From Sciurus carolinensis (Eukaryota > Chordata > Mammalia > Rodentia > Sciuridae), in assembly GCF_902686445.1 (NCBI RefSeq), contig NC_062217.1:83657258-83721257 (forward strand): 64,000 bases of DNA, given 5' to 3'. Under the pieces are notes generated by a model. It was given only the letters and a program-made list of their open reading frames with translations, did not search any database and had not been told where the DNA came from. The translations under genes were made by a program, and so were the position numbers. This document shows positions 1 to 12,500 of the stretch, piece after piece (the stretch's first letter is position 1; every line of letters starts with the position of its first letter).

Positions 1-1965
1 TTTATGTGATAAAATAAGGCTGTAATACATATAAGTAAACAAGTAAGTAAATAAGTTAAGTGATTAAAAAATGTTAATTAAGAGTAAATATTAAAAGGTT
101 TACATGTATATGTAAGTAACACAACAGTTAAAACTATTCAATGTTTTTCCTAAGGTCCAATATGAATGTACTGATATAAACCAAATTTCAGTCTGTATGT
201 TAAATGACCAATAATTCTGAAAGCATTAATTTACTCTTAACATTGTATCTGTTATGTTCATTCTCTAGAGCAACTAGTCTTAAAAATTGGAGGTTTGTAC
301 AACTCTGGTTAAACAGCAACTGTAAGAGTGTTGTACTACATTACAAAGTCTAAATTTTCTTTAAAAATTAAACATTAATATGAAAACATCAATGTAATTA
401 TGATTCTATTATTCTTATTTATATATTAAATGTGTTCATATCTTCCAGGTATGCAAGTCTTAAAAAGGTTTAAAAGAACATTTTATCAAGCTGGTGTTCT
501 CCACCTAAAGTTGTAATGGTAATTTTAAGCTTATCAGAATAAGAAATTTTATTGGGGATTTACTTGTATCATTTAGTGTTCTGTAACTGGACCTGAACCT
601 TATGTTACCTTCTGCACTGGGATAAAAATGTAATGTATTTCTAAAACATAATGAGAGTCTGATCTGTTTAAAAGTTAATAACATGAAACAGGAAAACATT
701 TTGTCACTTTACTACACAAAAGGAAAGCTAAAAGCTCTCTCAACTTTCTTTGAATTCCATTTTGTATTTTCCTTGTAAACTCTGTAACTGTTGACTGATT
801 AATGTTTTACAGAGGTACTGCTTCAAGAACAAGCTAAATTAATTTGTGATAATAAGCCATCACCTATAGGACATATAATATAGACCCCAGTTTAATAAAA
901 GTTGGTAAATAATGATAAAGTCATAGATGTTAAAGTTAAAACCCAGTACTCTTACTGTATGACTGGTGAAACTGACTTGCTGGATGTTTAAGATCAAAAC
1001 CTGAAGATTGAGATTAAAATAAAGGGATTAAGAGAATCAATATTTGGCTCTTTCCCTCAGAGTCAGCCTAAACCCAGGGAACAAGAGAACTTCTCTAAGG
1101 AGCTTTGCAACTCTGGGCCACACAACCTTCCGATCAGGGAAACTGATGAGACCACTAGAGGATAAGAAGCCAATCAGTGTACCTGCTGCAGAGGAGGGTC
1201 CTTGGGAAAGGGAGACATCCCTAATGCTTCCAAAGGAAGCCACCTCATCAAGGAGACCCTACCTAATGAATGACACTAAAGGAGCTAAGAAGCTGCTCTC
1301 AAGTTCCCCAAGAGTGACCCCTGTGGGAACTCAGCTGACTCTTACCAGCAGATAGGAACAAGGTCAATTTGACAAGCTTGGTCTTAAACACCTAGCAAAA
1401 CAGTTAAAACCAAAACACAGTCATTCCTGGACATTTAAAAATAAAACAATAGTTATTTTCATGTAACTTAAGATGTACACTTTTGTTAACCCCCAAAATA
1501 AATAAAACTGGAGGTAACAAAAAAGATTCTTAGACAAAAATGCCTGATAACTATCAGGAGAAACTGCCAGACTTATAAGTTTTTAGTCAGTTTAAGGCCT
1601 GCAGACCATCTTAACCTCTGATATAGGTAGACTTAATCATGATTGCTAGTATGATTCTCTAACCCTAAGTAACAAAAATAAAGGGATCTTTACTAAACAA
1701 AGAGATCATGCCAATAAAAAGATATTTTACAAAAATCAGATGACAGTAAGTAACTTAACCAAATGCTGTGTTTACATTCCTGATAACTCCAACAGTGTTA
1801 AGATTTACAATTAAGGCCTTATTGTCTCCAGCCTTGTTAGACTTTGTTAGGCCTTTTTATGTAAACAATGTCTCAGCTCTTCCACCTCCTGGTAAGAGAT
1901 TATTAATGTCTATCAACTTCATGATATTCTTTGACATGTTCCAGATGCCATTTATTTCATATTCA
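1..1965 (+). mobile_element. ERV internal remnant, copy A (edge-truncated)
   Basis: This AT-rich stretch is colinear with the reverse complement of about 26030-28700, the inside of the antisense provirus at 24870-29373. Matching landmarks are 430-590 with 28270-28445, 755-900 with 27000-27140, 1040-1310 with 26583-26860, and 1830-1960 with 25970-26040. No gag, protease or polymerase motif is visible in any frame. The match fades near 1965, just before the position where the other copy starts its env remnant. The left end lies outside the window. It is an old retroviral insertion whose inside is non-coding, not a host gene. The homology is seen directly; the retroviral label comes from the LTR-flanked copy. 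Confidence 0.75.
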
Positions 1966-2655
1966 TGGTTTTTCCATGAGTGGTGCTAAGCTCTATTGGG
2001 CCTTGAGTCTAGTCAGGCTAAGTTGAAAGATACCTTTTTGAAGAGAGTAAGTTGATTTCCCCCCAGGGCTAGACTTTAGCCAGTCACTTCTGTGGGTTTT
2101 GTCCTCAGGTGCCTCACAAGAAATCCAATTGTGGAACAAGGGGATCCATCCTGTACTCACTTTTGCTCAGGAGTTCAGCTTTCCTGGCTGTAGTTATTGA
2201 GTCTATTTACTCCCAACTGCTACTACTTTCAGACTGCTTCAGCTGGTCACATGATCTTTCAGAAACAAAGTCTCCCCTTTGCCCCTCCAACTGGAATCCC
2301 TGTAGGTACAGACCATTCCATCCCTGTTTCTCTCACATTATGACAGATACTGCCTAGGTTCCTTGCTAGGCTCCAGTTAGAATACTGTGACTGTGTTTTT
2401 ATGTTTTTAGTTTTCTGTTATCTCAAGTCCTACAGATATCAGAGTGGGTGCTTTTCCCCAAGATGTCTCCTGCCTCAGCTCTCCTTGGGCAATTGGGATG
2501 CAGTGTGATGCTTATTGAACACCTGATTGCACTTTCCAAGGACCCACATGGTGTGTTGCCTTATTAGTTCATATAAATTCAGGCAGCATTTTTTTGAAGG
2601 GCAAATCTATAGTACTTTATCAATAAACTCAATCAAGTCTTCTATTAAACAATAG
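1966..2655. other. Unassigned stretch, possibly an LTR
   Basis: No family recognised. A TATA-like run near 2570, an AATAAA at about 2622 and a terminal ACA near 2650, with TGAAAG near 2025, would fit a 3' LTR of copy A. It does not resemble the LTR at 24870-25211, so the LTR reading is only a suggestion. Confidence 0.25.
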
Positions 2656-2960
2656 CATATGACTAAGTATGGTTTATTCCAGGATGTTTTCACATTAGAA
2701 AAATCTACATGAACAGATGAAGGGGAAAAAAATACATCATCTTGATAGATGACAAAAGTATTTTAAAATTTTACCTCACTTGCATGATGGAGGAATTACA
2801 TCTTAGTACTAATTGAGAAAATGTAGGATAAGACACCATAAATGAGTGCAATAACACTTTTAAATGAATTTGACTTTCCTTAATCACAACAGCTAATTTG
2901 ATAGTGATAAGCAGAACACTTCACCAATCTACAAACTGAAACATTAGAAAGATTTCTGTG
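2656..2960 (+). mobile_element. Old L1 ORF2 fragment
   Basis: A decayed sense piece that resembles the L1 reverse-transcriptase region, including the stretch on which L1 proteins read as '[16 protein letters not shown]'. It has many stops. The younger antisense L1 starts right after it. Confidence 0.5.
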
Positions 2961-3186
2961 AATTTCTTTTTTTTTTTAATTTAGATTCATTGTACACAAA
3001 TGGGGTATTACTATTGTTTCTCTGTACACAAAGTAGAGTCACACTGTTTGTGTAAACATACATGTTAATAGGGTGATGATGTTTGTCTCATTCTATTATC
3101 TTTCCTTGCCCCTACCCCCCCACTCTTCATTTTCCTCTATATAATCCATCCTTCCACCATTCCTATCCCCGCCCTGTTATGTATCA

Positions 3187-6100
3187 TCATCCACTTATCA
3201 GAGAAATCATTTGGCCTTTGGTTTTTTGGGATTCGCTTATTTCACTTAGCATGATATTCTCTAGTTCCATCCATTTACCTGCAAATGCCATAATTTTATT
3301 CTTCCTTATGCCTGAATAATATTCCATTATGTATATATACCACAGTTTCTTCATCCATTCATCTATAAAAGGGCATCTAGGTTGGTTCCACAATCTAACT
3401 ATTGTGAATTGAGTTGCTATAAACACTGATGTGACTGCTTTACTGTAGTATACTGACTTTAAGTCATTTGGGTATAGGCCTAGGAGTGGGATAGCTGGGT
3501 CAAAAGGTGGTTCCATTCCAAGTTTTCTAAGGAATCTCCAGACTGTTTTCCAGAGTATCTGCACTAATTTGCAACCCCACCAGCAATACCTGAGTGAACC
3601 TTTTCTCCCTCATCCTCATAAACACCTATTGTTGCTTGTATGCTTGATAACAGACATTCTACTTGGGGTAAGAAGAAATCTTAAGGTAGTTTTGAATTTA
3701 TTTCTCTTATTATTAGAGTTGTTGAACATTTTTTCATATATCTGTTGATTACTTGTAGGTCTTCTTCTGTGAAGTGTCTGCTCATTTCCTTAGCCCACTT
3801 ATTGACTGGGTTATTTGTAATCTTGGTGTAAAGTTTTTTGAGTTCATTATAAATTCTGGAGATTAGTGCTCTATCTGAGGTATGTGTGGCAAATATTTTC
3901 TCCCACTCTATAGGTTACCTCTTCACATTGTTGATTGTTCCCTTTGCTGAGAAAAACTTTTTAGTTTTAATCCATCCCATTTATTGATTCCTGTTTTTAT
4001 TTCTTGTTCTCTAGGAGTCTTGTTAAGGAATTCTGGTCCTAAGCCTACATGGCGAAGATTTGGACCTACTTTTTCTTCTATTAGGTGCAGTATCTCTGAT
4101 CTAATTCCTAGATCCTTGATCCATTTTGACTTGAATTTTGTGCAGAATGAGAGATAGGCATTCAGTTTCATTTTGCTGCATATGGATTTCCAGTTTTACT
4201 AGCACCATTGTTGAAGAGGCTGTCTTTTCTCCATTGTATGCTTTTAGTTCCTTTGTCTAGTATGAGAAAACTGTATTTATGTGGGTTTGTCTCTGTGTCC
4301 TCTATTCTGCACCATTTGTCTACCTGTCTATTTTGGTGCCAATATGATGCTGTTTTTGTTACTATTGCTCTGTAGTATAGTTGAGGGTGTGGTATTGTGA
4401 TACCACCTGCTTTGCTCTTCCCACTGAGTATTGCTTTGACTGTTCTGGGTCTCTTATTTTTCCAATTGAATTTCATGATTACTTTCTCTATTTCTATAAG
4501 AAATGTCATTGGGATTTTAATGGAATTGCATTGAATTTGTATAGCACTTTTGGTAGTATGGCCATTTTGACAATATTAATTCTGCCTATCCAAAAATGTG
4601 TGAGATCTTTCCATATTCTAAGGGTTTCTTTAATTTCTTTCTTTAGTGTTCTGTAGTCTCATTGTAGAGGTCTTTCACCTCTTTAGTTATATTGACTCCC
4701 AAGTATTTTATTTTATTTTTTTGAGGTTATGTGAATGGAGAAGTTTTCCTAAATTCTTTTTCAGAGAATTAATCACTGATAAATAGAAATGTATTAGATT
4801 TATGAGTGTTGATTTTATACCCTGCTACATTGCTGAATTCATTTATGAATTCTAGAAGTTTTCTGGTGGAATTTGTTTCATCCTCAAAATATAAAATTAT
4901 GTCATCAGCAAATAGTAATAGTTTGAGTTCTTCTTTTCCTATTTGTATCCCTTTAATTTCTTTGGTCTGTCTAATTGCTCTGGCTAGAGTTCCAAGGATG
5001 ATGTTGAATAGAAGTTGTAAAAGAGGGCATCCCTGCCTCATTACAGTTTTTCGGGGGGATGCTTTCAGTTTTTCTCCATTTAGAATGATGTTGGCCATGG
5101 GCTTAGCAAAGATAGCCTTTAAAATGTTAAGGTATGTTCATACTATCCCTATTTTTTCTAGGGATGTTTCAAGCATGAAGGGGCACTGTATTTTATCAAG
5201 TGCTTTTTCTGCATCTATTGAAATAATCATGTGATTCTTAACTTTAATTCTGTTGGAGTGGTAAATTACATTTATTGATTTCTGGATATTGAACCAACCT
5301 TGCATCCCTGAGATGAAACCCACTTGATCATGGTGCACTACCTTTTTAATATGTTTTTGTATGTGATTTGCTAAAATTCTGTTAAGGATTTTTGCATCTA
5401 TGTTCATTAGGGATATTGGTTTGATGTTTTCTTTCATCTATGTGTCTTTGTCTAGTTTTGGTATGAGAGTGATATTACCTTCATAAAATGAGTTTGGAAG
5501 TGTTTCCTCCTTCCCTATTTAATGGAATACTTTGTGGAGTATTGGTATAAGTTATTCTTTGAAGGTCTTATAGAACTCAGCTGAGAATCCATCTGGTCCC
5601 AAACTTTACTTGGTTGGTAGGCTTTTGATGGTTTCTTCTATTTCTTTGGCTGAAATTGGTCTGTTTAAATTGTGAATGTCTTCTGAATTCAGTTTGGGTG
5701 GATCATATGTCTCTAGAAACCTGTCAATGTCTTCTAGATTTTCTATTTTGTTGGAGTGTAGGTTTTCAAATAGTTTCTAATTATGTTTTGTACTTCAATA
5801 GTGTCTGTTGTGATATTTCCTTTTTCATCACAAATTTTAGTGATTTGAGTTTTCTCTTTCCTTCTCTTCATTAGTGTGGCTAAGGGTATACCAATTTTGT
5901 TTATGTTTTCAAAGAAACAAGTTTTTGTTTTGTCAATTTTTTGAATTGTTTCTTTAGTTTTAGTTTTATTTATTTCAGTTCTGATTTTAATTATTTCCTG
6001 TCTTGTACTACTTTTGGTGTTGATCTGCTCTTCTTTTTCTAGGGCTTTGAGCTGTAATTCTAGGTAATTTAGTTGTTGACTTTTTCTCCTTTTATTTTAT

Positions 6101-6998
6101 GCTATCCATGCAATAAATTTTCTTCTAAGTACTGCTTTCACAGCATCCCAGAGATTTTGATATGTTGTATCACTGTTTTCTTTACCTCTAAGAATTTTTT
6201 AAATTTCCTCCCTGATGTCTCCTGCTATCCATGTACCATTCAAAAGCATATTACTTAGTCTTCATGTATTGGAGTAGTTTCCATTTATTTATCTTTGATT
6301 TCTAATTTCATTCCATTATTATCTGATAGAATACAAGGCAGTATCTCTATTTTTTTGTGTGTTTGCTAAGAGTAACTTTGTAGAACAGCATATGGTCTAT
6401 TTTAGAGAAAGATCCATGTGCTTCTGAGAGGAAAGTGTATTTGCTCATTGATGGATGGAATATTCTATATATGTCAGTTAAGTCTAAATTATTGATTGGG
6501 TTATTAAGTTCTATGATTTCTTTGTTCAATTTTTGTTTGGAAGATCTGTTCAAAGGTGAGAGAGGTGTGCTAAAGCACCTAGTATTATTGTGTTATGGCC
6601 AATTTGGTTCCTAGAATTCAGAAGGATTTGTTTGATGTACATGGATTTGCCATTGTTTGGGGCATGAATATTTATGATCCTTATGTCTTGCTGATTGATG
6701 GTTCCCTTAAGCACTATGAAATGTCCTTCTTTATCCCTCTGACTTTGGCTTGAAGTCAGCTTTATCTTATATGAGGATGGAAGCCCCCACTTTTTTACTG
6801 AGTTCATATGCATGGTATGTTTTCCCCCATCCTTTCATCATTTATCTGTGGGTATCTTTTTATATGAGTCTCTTAAAGGCAGCATACTGTTGGGTCTTTC
6901 ATTTTAATCCAATCTGTCAGTCTATGTCTTTTGATTGATGAGTTTAGGTCATTAACTTTCAGGGTTATTACTGAGATATGACTTGTATTCCCAGTCAT
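3187..6998 (-). pseudogene. L1 ORF2 pseudogene (endonuclease-reverse transcriptase)
   Basis: L1 ORF2 encodes the endonuclease and reverse transcriptase that copy L1 RNA into the genome. An ATG at 6998 opens the frame in the expected place. Endonuclease segments are readable at about 6550-6998, reverse transcriptase at 5138-5437 and 4769-5098, and the C-terminal region at 3187-4509. The catalytic FADD box is at 4901-4912. The span of about 3.8 kb fits the usual length of about 1275 residues. At least several frameshifts and stops separate the readable blocks, so no complete protein can be made. Confidence 0.9.
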
Positions 6999-7044
6999 TT
7001 TGGCTTATTTTTGTTTTTTAACTTTTCTTGGTTTCTCCTTTAGT

Positions 7045-7908
7045 TGGCTATTCCTTTAGGGTCATTCCTCCCTTTGGTGATTACATTGCTGTTTTTCAAT
7101 TCTTCCTCATGGAAGATTTTGCTGAGAACGTTGTGTTGTGCAGACTTTCTCTTTGTAAATTATTTTAACTTTTGTTGCTCAAGGAAGAATTTTATTTCAT
7201 CATCAAATCTGAAAGTAAGTTTTGCAGGGTATAAGATTCTTGGTTGGCATCCAAGTTCTCTCAGAGCTTAAAATATGTTGTTCCAGACCTTTCTAGCTTT
7301 TATGTTCTGGGCTGAGAAATCTGCTGATATCTGTTTTGGTATCCCCCTATATGTAATCTGATGCTTTTCTTTCAGTCTTTAAAATTCTATCTATATTTTG
7401 AATATTATGCATTTTCATTGTAATGTGCCTTGGTGTGGGTGTGTTTTAATTTTGTACATGTAGTGTCCTGTAAGTCTCTTGTATTTTATTTTCCATTTCA
7501 TTCTTCACATATGGCAAATTTTCTAATATTAGTTCATTGAATAGATTATTCATTCCTCTGTTTTGTATTTATGTGCCTTTGTCTATTCCAATAATGCTTA
7601 AATTTGGACTTTTCATGATATTCCATAGTTCCTTGAGATTCTGTGCTTGATTTCTTATCATCTCCTCAGTTTGGTCAACTTTACTTTCAAGATTAAATAT
7701 TTTGTATTCATTGTCTGAGGTTCTGTCTTCCAAGTGATCTAGTCTGTTAGTGATGCTTTCTATTGAGTTTTAAACTTGATTTATTATTTCCTTCATTAAA
7801 GTATTTCTATTTTTTTTTTCAGAATCTCTATCTCTTTATTGAAGTGGTCTTTTACTTTCTGCATTTGCTCTTTTAACAGTTAATTGGTGCAATCATTCAT
7901 TGAATCTA
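7045..7908 (-). pseudogene. L1 ORF1 pseudogene, 3' part
   Basis: ORF1 encodes the trimeric RNA-binding chaperone of L1. The reverse complement of 7300-7900 reads like the coiled-coil and RNA-binding part of ORF1 (Lys/Glu/Asn-rich, with an 'xxEIRNQAQNLKELW'-like stretch near 7640), broken by stops. The N-terminal part, and hence the start codon and 5' UTR, are absent because the insertion is 5'-truncated. The ends are approximate. Confidence 0.7.
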
Positions 7909-8973
7909 GTCCAAATTCCAAGAGAGTCCTCCTTTGAACCCTCTTGAGAGCAATGTCCCATGTTACTGGCATTTCTTACTGGCTCCACAGCAGCTTCTGT
8001 TCCTCCTCACATCTGCACACTTTGACTTTTGAGGAGATGCCTCCAGGGGCTCCAACCCTGGTGCACTTTGTCTGACTTCCCAGACCTTCCTTTGAAATCT
8101 TGTTGGAAGCCTCCATGACTCCCTAATTCCAGCATCCTGCATTCTTGCAGAACCAGCACCATGTGGTTGATGCCAAGGTCTGCTGCCATTCTGATTAGTA
8201 GCCAAGCCTCCTGGGACCATTGCTACAGCAGCCTCTCAGTGTCTAGGGGACTGAGTATGCTGAAAAAACTTCTCGAGCTGCCTTGTGCAGGAAGGGTTCC
8301 CTACTGGTTTTTTTCTAAAGAGAATTTTCACTTGTACTCCCTTGAGCTTCAGATGACTAGCCTTGCCAGGTCCTGAGATGCCCCCAACCCATCTTTATTA
8401 TTGTCTCTAAGCAAAATCTTTAGCATTTCTTTAGTGACAGGAATGACTTTAACAACTGCAACTTCCTTAGTCGTAGTTTTACTTCATCCTTTCAAGGCCA
8501 AGTTTTCCAAATCTTTCTTGCTCCTGATGATCACAATAAATTTGGCTAAAAATTTCCAGCAAAATCCATGACACTGCCTGAATTCTATGCTGCCTAGAAA
8601 TTTCTTTCTCCAGATTAATAAGTCCATTGCTTTTGAAATCAGCCTCACAGAAAGTCTCAGGACACAGGCAAAATGCAGACAATTTTTTAGTCAGAAGATA
8701 GCAGAAATGGCATCTACTCCAAATTCAATAGAGTCCTCCTTTTAACCCTCTTGAGAACTATCTTCACTGTTCATGGTTCTATTGGCATTCTGGTCCTCTG
8801 ATCTCCCAACAAAATTGTCCATTAAACTCTTCTTACAACATTCTAAAACATTTCCAGCTTGCACCGATAAACATATTAAACTTCCTCCCACAAATTTCAA
8901 AAAACCATGAAACCTTCTGAACCACATGGGCAGGTTAGTCACAAAAATGACCCCACTTTCCAGCACCAATTTC
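7909..8973 (-). mobile_element. MaLR internal sequence
   Basis: The reverse complement matches the inside of the complete MaLR at 38021-39504. For example, 8100-8200 here pairs with 38860-38930 there (gcTGGTTxTGCAxGAATGCAG and the sequence that follows). MaLRs are non-autonomous relatives of ERVL with a non-coding interior, so the short frames here are not genes. A segment of about 70 bp occurs twice (7909-7985 and 8716-8790). The element has only one LTR left; its other end is lost at the L1 junction. Confidence 0.75.
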
Positions 8974-9404
8974 TATTTTAATCAGTTTTCTTACTCCTGT
9001 GACTAAAAGACCAAACCAGAACAATTATAGAGGAGCAAAAGTTTATTTGTTGGCTCACTATTTCAAAGGTCTGTCCATAGAAGGTTGGTTCCACTCCTTG
9101 GGGTTCAAGGTGAGACAAAACACCATGGTCAAAGAATGTGGCAGAGGGCAGTGGCTCACATGATGATCAGGAAAAAAAGAGAGACTCCACTCACCAGATA
9201 CAAAATATATACTCCAAAGTCATGCCCCCCATGTACCACCTCCTCCAGCCACACCCTACCAGCCTTCAGTTACCACTCAATTAATCCCAGCAGGGATTAA
9301 CTAACTGATTAAGTTGAAGTTATAACCCAATCATTTCTCCTCCAAACTTTCTTGCATTATCTCACTTGTGAGCTTTTGGGGAACACCATATCTAAACCAT
9401 AACA
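8974..9404 (-). repeat. MaLR LTR
   Basis: On the minus strand it starts TGTTATGGTTTAGATATGG at 9404 and ends in ACTGATTAAAA near 8974, the usual MaLR LTR ends. It contains a TATA-like run near 9206 and AATAAA near 9040. It closely resembles the LTRs at 31687-31945 and 32721-33145. The internal sequence follows directly with an 'AATTGGTGCTGG' start. Confidence 0.8.
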
Positions 9405-9499
9405 CCATTCATTTCTTTGAGGTTCATGGACTCATCCCTTAGGCATTATTCCAGTCTTCTAAAGATATTATCTAAAATGTCACATTTAATTTAAAGATA

Positions 9500-9505
9500 T
9501 TATCT
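9500..9505. repeat. Target-site duplication, left (TTATCT)
   Basis: Six bases before the TG of the 5' LTR, matching 14564-14569 exactly. Six bp is typical of class II (betaretrovirus-like) integrations. Confidence 0.8.
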
Positions 9506-10025
9506 TGTCAGGAAAGGCAAGTGAATTAGGTTTGTTTGAACCATCTCAAGGTAGAGGTGATGCCCTTTTGAGACCTCTTGTGGTATCTTGCTGATCTGAG
9601 ATATCTTAGTCACTAGGGATGCCCTGCTCAGACAGTCCCTCATAGAACTTATTGGTTCAATAGCCTTAAGTTCAAATGTCAGCTGCCTGGAGGGTGGAAG
9701 AGATATGGGTATGCTCAATGGTCTTGAGACACTAGCTCCCTGGAGGAGGAAGAAACACTGCACAAGCCAATAAGCCCAATTAGACTTTTCCTGCACACAA
9801 CCTCCTTTTGTTCATCTTGAAGAAGCTTTCTCATAATAAATTCTTTTGAAGTTTAAACCTTTGTAATAATGTGCCAGCCTGCTCTGGTGTCAGTCAGGAA
9901 TCATCAGGGCTGGTTTTCCCACTGGGCCTCACTTTCTCTATATTGGTGTGTTTGTCTGTCTTATTTTCAATCTTCTCACCAGCCTACTTCAGGAAACTCA
10001 GGACATGTCATGCTGGATCATGACA
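9506..10025 (+). repeat. 5' LTR of the class II-like provirus
   Basis: 520 bp, TG...CA. It aligns end to end with 14043-14563, with scattered substitutions and small indels. An AATAAA-like run at about 9832 marks a likely R/U5 region. The primer binding site begins three bases downstream. Confidence 0.88.
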
Positions 10026-10027
10026 AT

Positions 10028-10046
10028 TGGTGCCTAAAACAGGGAC
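10028..10046 (+). other. Primer binding site, tRNA-Lys-like
   Basis: TGGTGCCTAAAACAGGGAC lies just after the 5' LTR. It resembles the 3' end of tRNA-Lys(UUU) as used by many betaretroviruses and lentiviruses; most differences are C-to-T or G-to-A changes expected from CpG decay, plus one extra base. Confidence 0.7.
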
Positions 10047-10221
10047 TCAAACTCTTGTGTGTAATCATGATTATTAAGGTGAGTTGGACACGCCTCAAGA
10101 AAGATACATGCTTTGATTAAAGGAAGGAGAGGAGTGAGTTTTTATATAGCTCAGGGTAAAGTTTGAGATATTCTATCAGTAGAACTATAAAGAAAGAAAG
10201 ATTTGTGTTATGATCCTTAAG

Positions 10222-10353
10222 ATGAAGAAAGCACAGTTGGTGCAGCTTTCAGAATTTGTTGTTAAAATTTTTCTTTGTTTCCCTGAGAAGGGAGCAATAG
10301 ATGCAGAATTTTTGGAGGAGCTTGGTAAACAACTGCTTGCTATTGAGGAATGA
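10222..10353 (+). pseudogene. Possible gag N-terminal remnant (43 codons)
   Basis: An ATG frame of 43 residues begins MKKAQLVQLSEFVVKIF and runs to a TGA. It sits about 200 bp after the primer binding site, where gag should start. The spacing of hydrophobic residues and the following Phe-Pro-Glu resemble the start of a betaretroviral matrix domain (inference). Nothing after the stop reads like gag, so the rest has been deleted or replaced. It could be a chance frame. Confidence 0.4.
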
Positions 10354-11559
10354 GACAAAATTCCCTTGGGAACTTTTACCTTGTAGTCTTTAATATGTAA
10401 TTGTCTTGATCTACCATGTAATAGCATGAAGTGTTTGCCTTCTGACTTAATTTCTGGCTTTAAAATCACCTTTGAGGTCTACAGACAGTTAACAAAGAGC
10501 CTTCAGTCTGCTGTTTCTTCTACCCATCCCTGCTCAGCTACAGTCTTTGTCTTCTGACAGCAGGTAGTGAGTGGTTGGGGGAGAAAAAAGTTAAAACTCT
10601 GGCCTCAGTGTTTAGAAACACTCTGCAGCCTCCCTACAATAATAAAAAAAACTCCAAAAGGAGGTATTTTAACTTGAACAAGTCTGGACACTTGGCCAGG
10701 AACAGTTGGCTGCTGTCTGGTTGTAAAAATAAACTAGAGCTGTGACTGTGTCACAACTATGATAAGCATTAGGTTAGTGATTTTGCCTTCTCAGTTAAAA
10801 CCTCACTGGGATGAGGTGTCCAGAAAAAATATAAACTATAGCACCATGCTTTCAGAGAATCCTGTAAGATTTGAGACCACAGGAAAAATTCAAACTGTTT
10901 CTGACTTGAAATCTGAGCTCCTTCTCTAGCTTGACCAGCTGTCTCTACTACACTGTTTTGTTAACAAGTCCTTCTCTAATCCTACAGCCCAAGGAGGGAG
11001 AGAAAAATGGAAAGATTCTAATGTATAAATTTTCCTTTTCTTAAAAACATTTTCTGAGGATTTTTGTAGGCTCCTGCATTCTTTAAATATCTGAATTGAT
11101 TCTAATCTAAGTTAAAAGTAAACTCTGAGTTGATAAAAAAAATTCTGTATGCTCCTTTGCTTAAGTAACTCTGACTTTGAGCTCATGATTTCATGGTGAA
11201 TTCACATTTGATCTTGCATGCCTAAATTAATGTATTGTTCTAATTAATTTTACTGTATCTAACTATGGAGGTTTTTACATTCTGTCTTTGTTCAAAGACC
11301 AATTTTTCTAGGTATATTTTTGGGAGTAGATTTGACAATCAACAGGACAAAAACCAGAAATCTGAAATATTTTATTTCAGTGTCCTCATGATTGTTAGGT
11401 TTTAAACCTGGCATTTCCATCTGCATAAGTCTGCTCTATAATTAAGTATAAAGTAAAAGTCTTGCTTTATTTTAACTTCTAACAGGTTAAATCTAACAGA
11501 GGCTTGAATAATAATCTGAAATGTTACCTCCTCCATTCACAAAAAAATTATAAAATCTT

Positions 11560-12500
11560 TGTTTCTTGTCTGTTTTGTGTATGTGTGCAGTGTCTTGTGT
11601 TGTCATGTCTGTGTCAATATATTATGTACCTGGTACCAAAATTGACATATAGATAAATGAGCACTCATAAATTAAAATTAAAATAAAAATGGATCTAAAT
11701 ATTATTTTAATTTAAGTGACTTAAAAAGAAGTTCAGGTTTAATTGGGTAAATAGATAAAAAATAAAGATGGCTTTAATAGTATTAACGCACAAGTTTCTA
11801 CCTGGTCAGACAATTAAGAAAATAATCATTTCTATAAAATATTTGAAATATAAAATCCATTGCTTCTAACAATTTTATTCAACAGGAAAGAGATGGTTAA
11901 TACTGCTAACTGTATTTTTTTCACATCTTATTTTTTACAGTTAAAAATCAGTAAAATAGTTTTAACATAAATGGGATTAATCATAAATATGTTTGTTGAA
12001 GGAGACATCTATAAAGTTTGTTAAGAGACATTTATAAAGTTAAAGTGTTAAAACATCAACTGCTAAATATAAAATCAAGCACTCTTAATTAAAAATGTAT
12101 TTAAGCATTAGATGTATTTTCATAAATTGGTTAATGCAAAAGTTTTGAGGTCCTTTTGTTTCTATGTTCTCACTAAAAATAGAGATTCTGGGAGTTCAGA
12201 TTCTGTCAGGTTTGATTTGTGTATGAAGAGTCTAAGAGGATTTTGTCTGGTGAAGTTAAAAAGTTGTAAATGTCTAAGTAAATTACAAAAACCTCTGATT
12301 CATAGCTATTGTACAAATTAAGTATATTTTTTACTCTTGTTAATTTTATCTTGTATTTTCCTTACGAACTTTACAACTATTTTCTGTTAATGCCTTACAT
12401 AGGTATAATTTCTAATATAATACCTTAAGTTAATTTAAGATAGTAAGACCATTTCCTATAGGACAAACAATATGTAAGGCTGACTTTCAGTATTTATGTT
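11560..12500 (+). repeat. Internal module shared with the antisense gamma-like provirus
   Basis: Colinear with the reverse complement of about 26990-28880 and, in part, with 1-900. Clear anchors: the stretch around 11580-11760 (with AAAAATGGATCTAAATA) pairs with 28700-28870; 11970-12010 (GGAGACATCT) pairs with about 28470; 12345-12470 pairs with 27000-27140 and 755-880. It is AT-rich and full of stops, with no recognised protein motif. It lies where gag-pro-pol would normally be. Confidence 0.75.

Larger units (their letters stand above)
2967..7908 (-). mobile_element. Antisense L1 (LINE-1), 5'-truncated in ORF1
   Basis: An L1 of about 4.9 kb lies on the minus strand. Its poly-A tail appears as a T-run at 2967-2977, followed by a 3' UTR that matches other L1 3' ends here (43.3, 51.7 and 57.2 kb). 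ORF2 (3187-6998) and the 3' part of ORF1 (about 7045-7908) follow in the expected order. The upstream end breaks inside ORF1 and abuts MaLR internal sequence at 7909. Many frameshifts and stops show it is dead. A clear target-site duplication was not found. Confidence 0.92.

Noticed and set aside
1044..1355. Frame of about 100 codons conserved between two ERV copies (also 26583-26852, minus), about 73% identical residues over 89 positions.
   Set aside because: It starts with TTG, not ATG. By hand count most base differences change the amino acid (roughly 27 against 7 silent), as expected for neutral drift. No domain is recognised.
4806..5234. 142-codon plus frame.
   Set aside because: Antisense shadow of the L1 reverse-transcriptase region.
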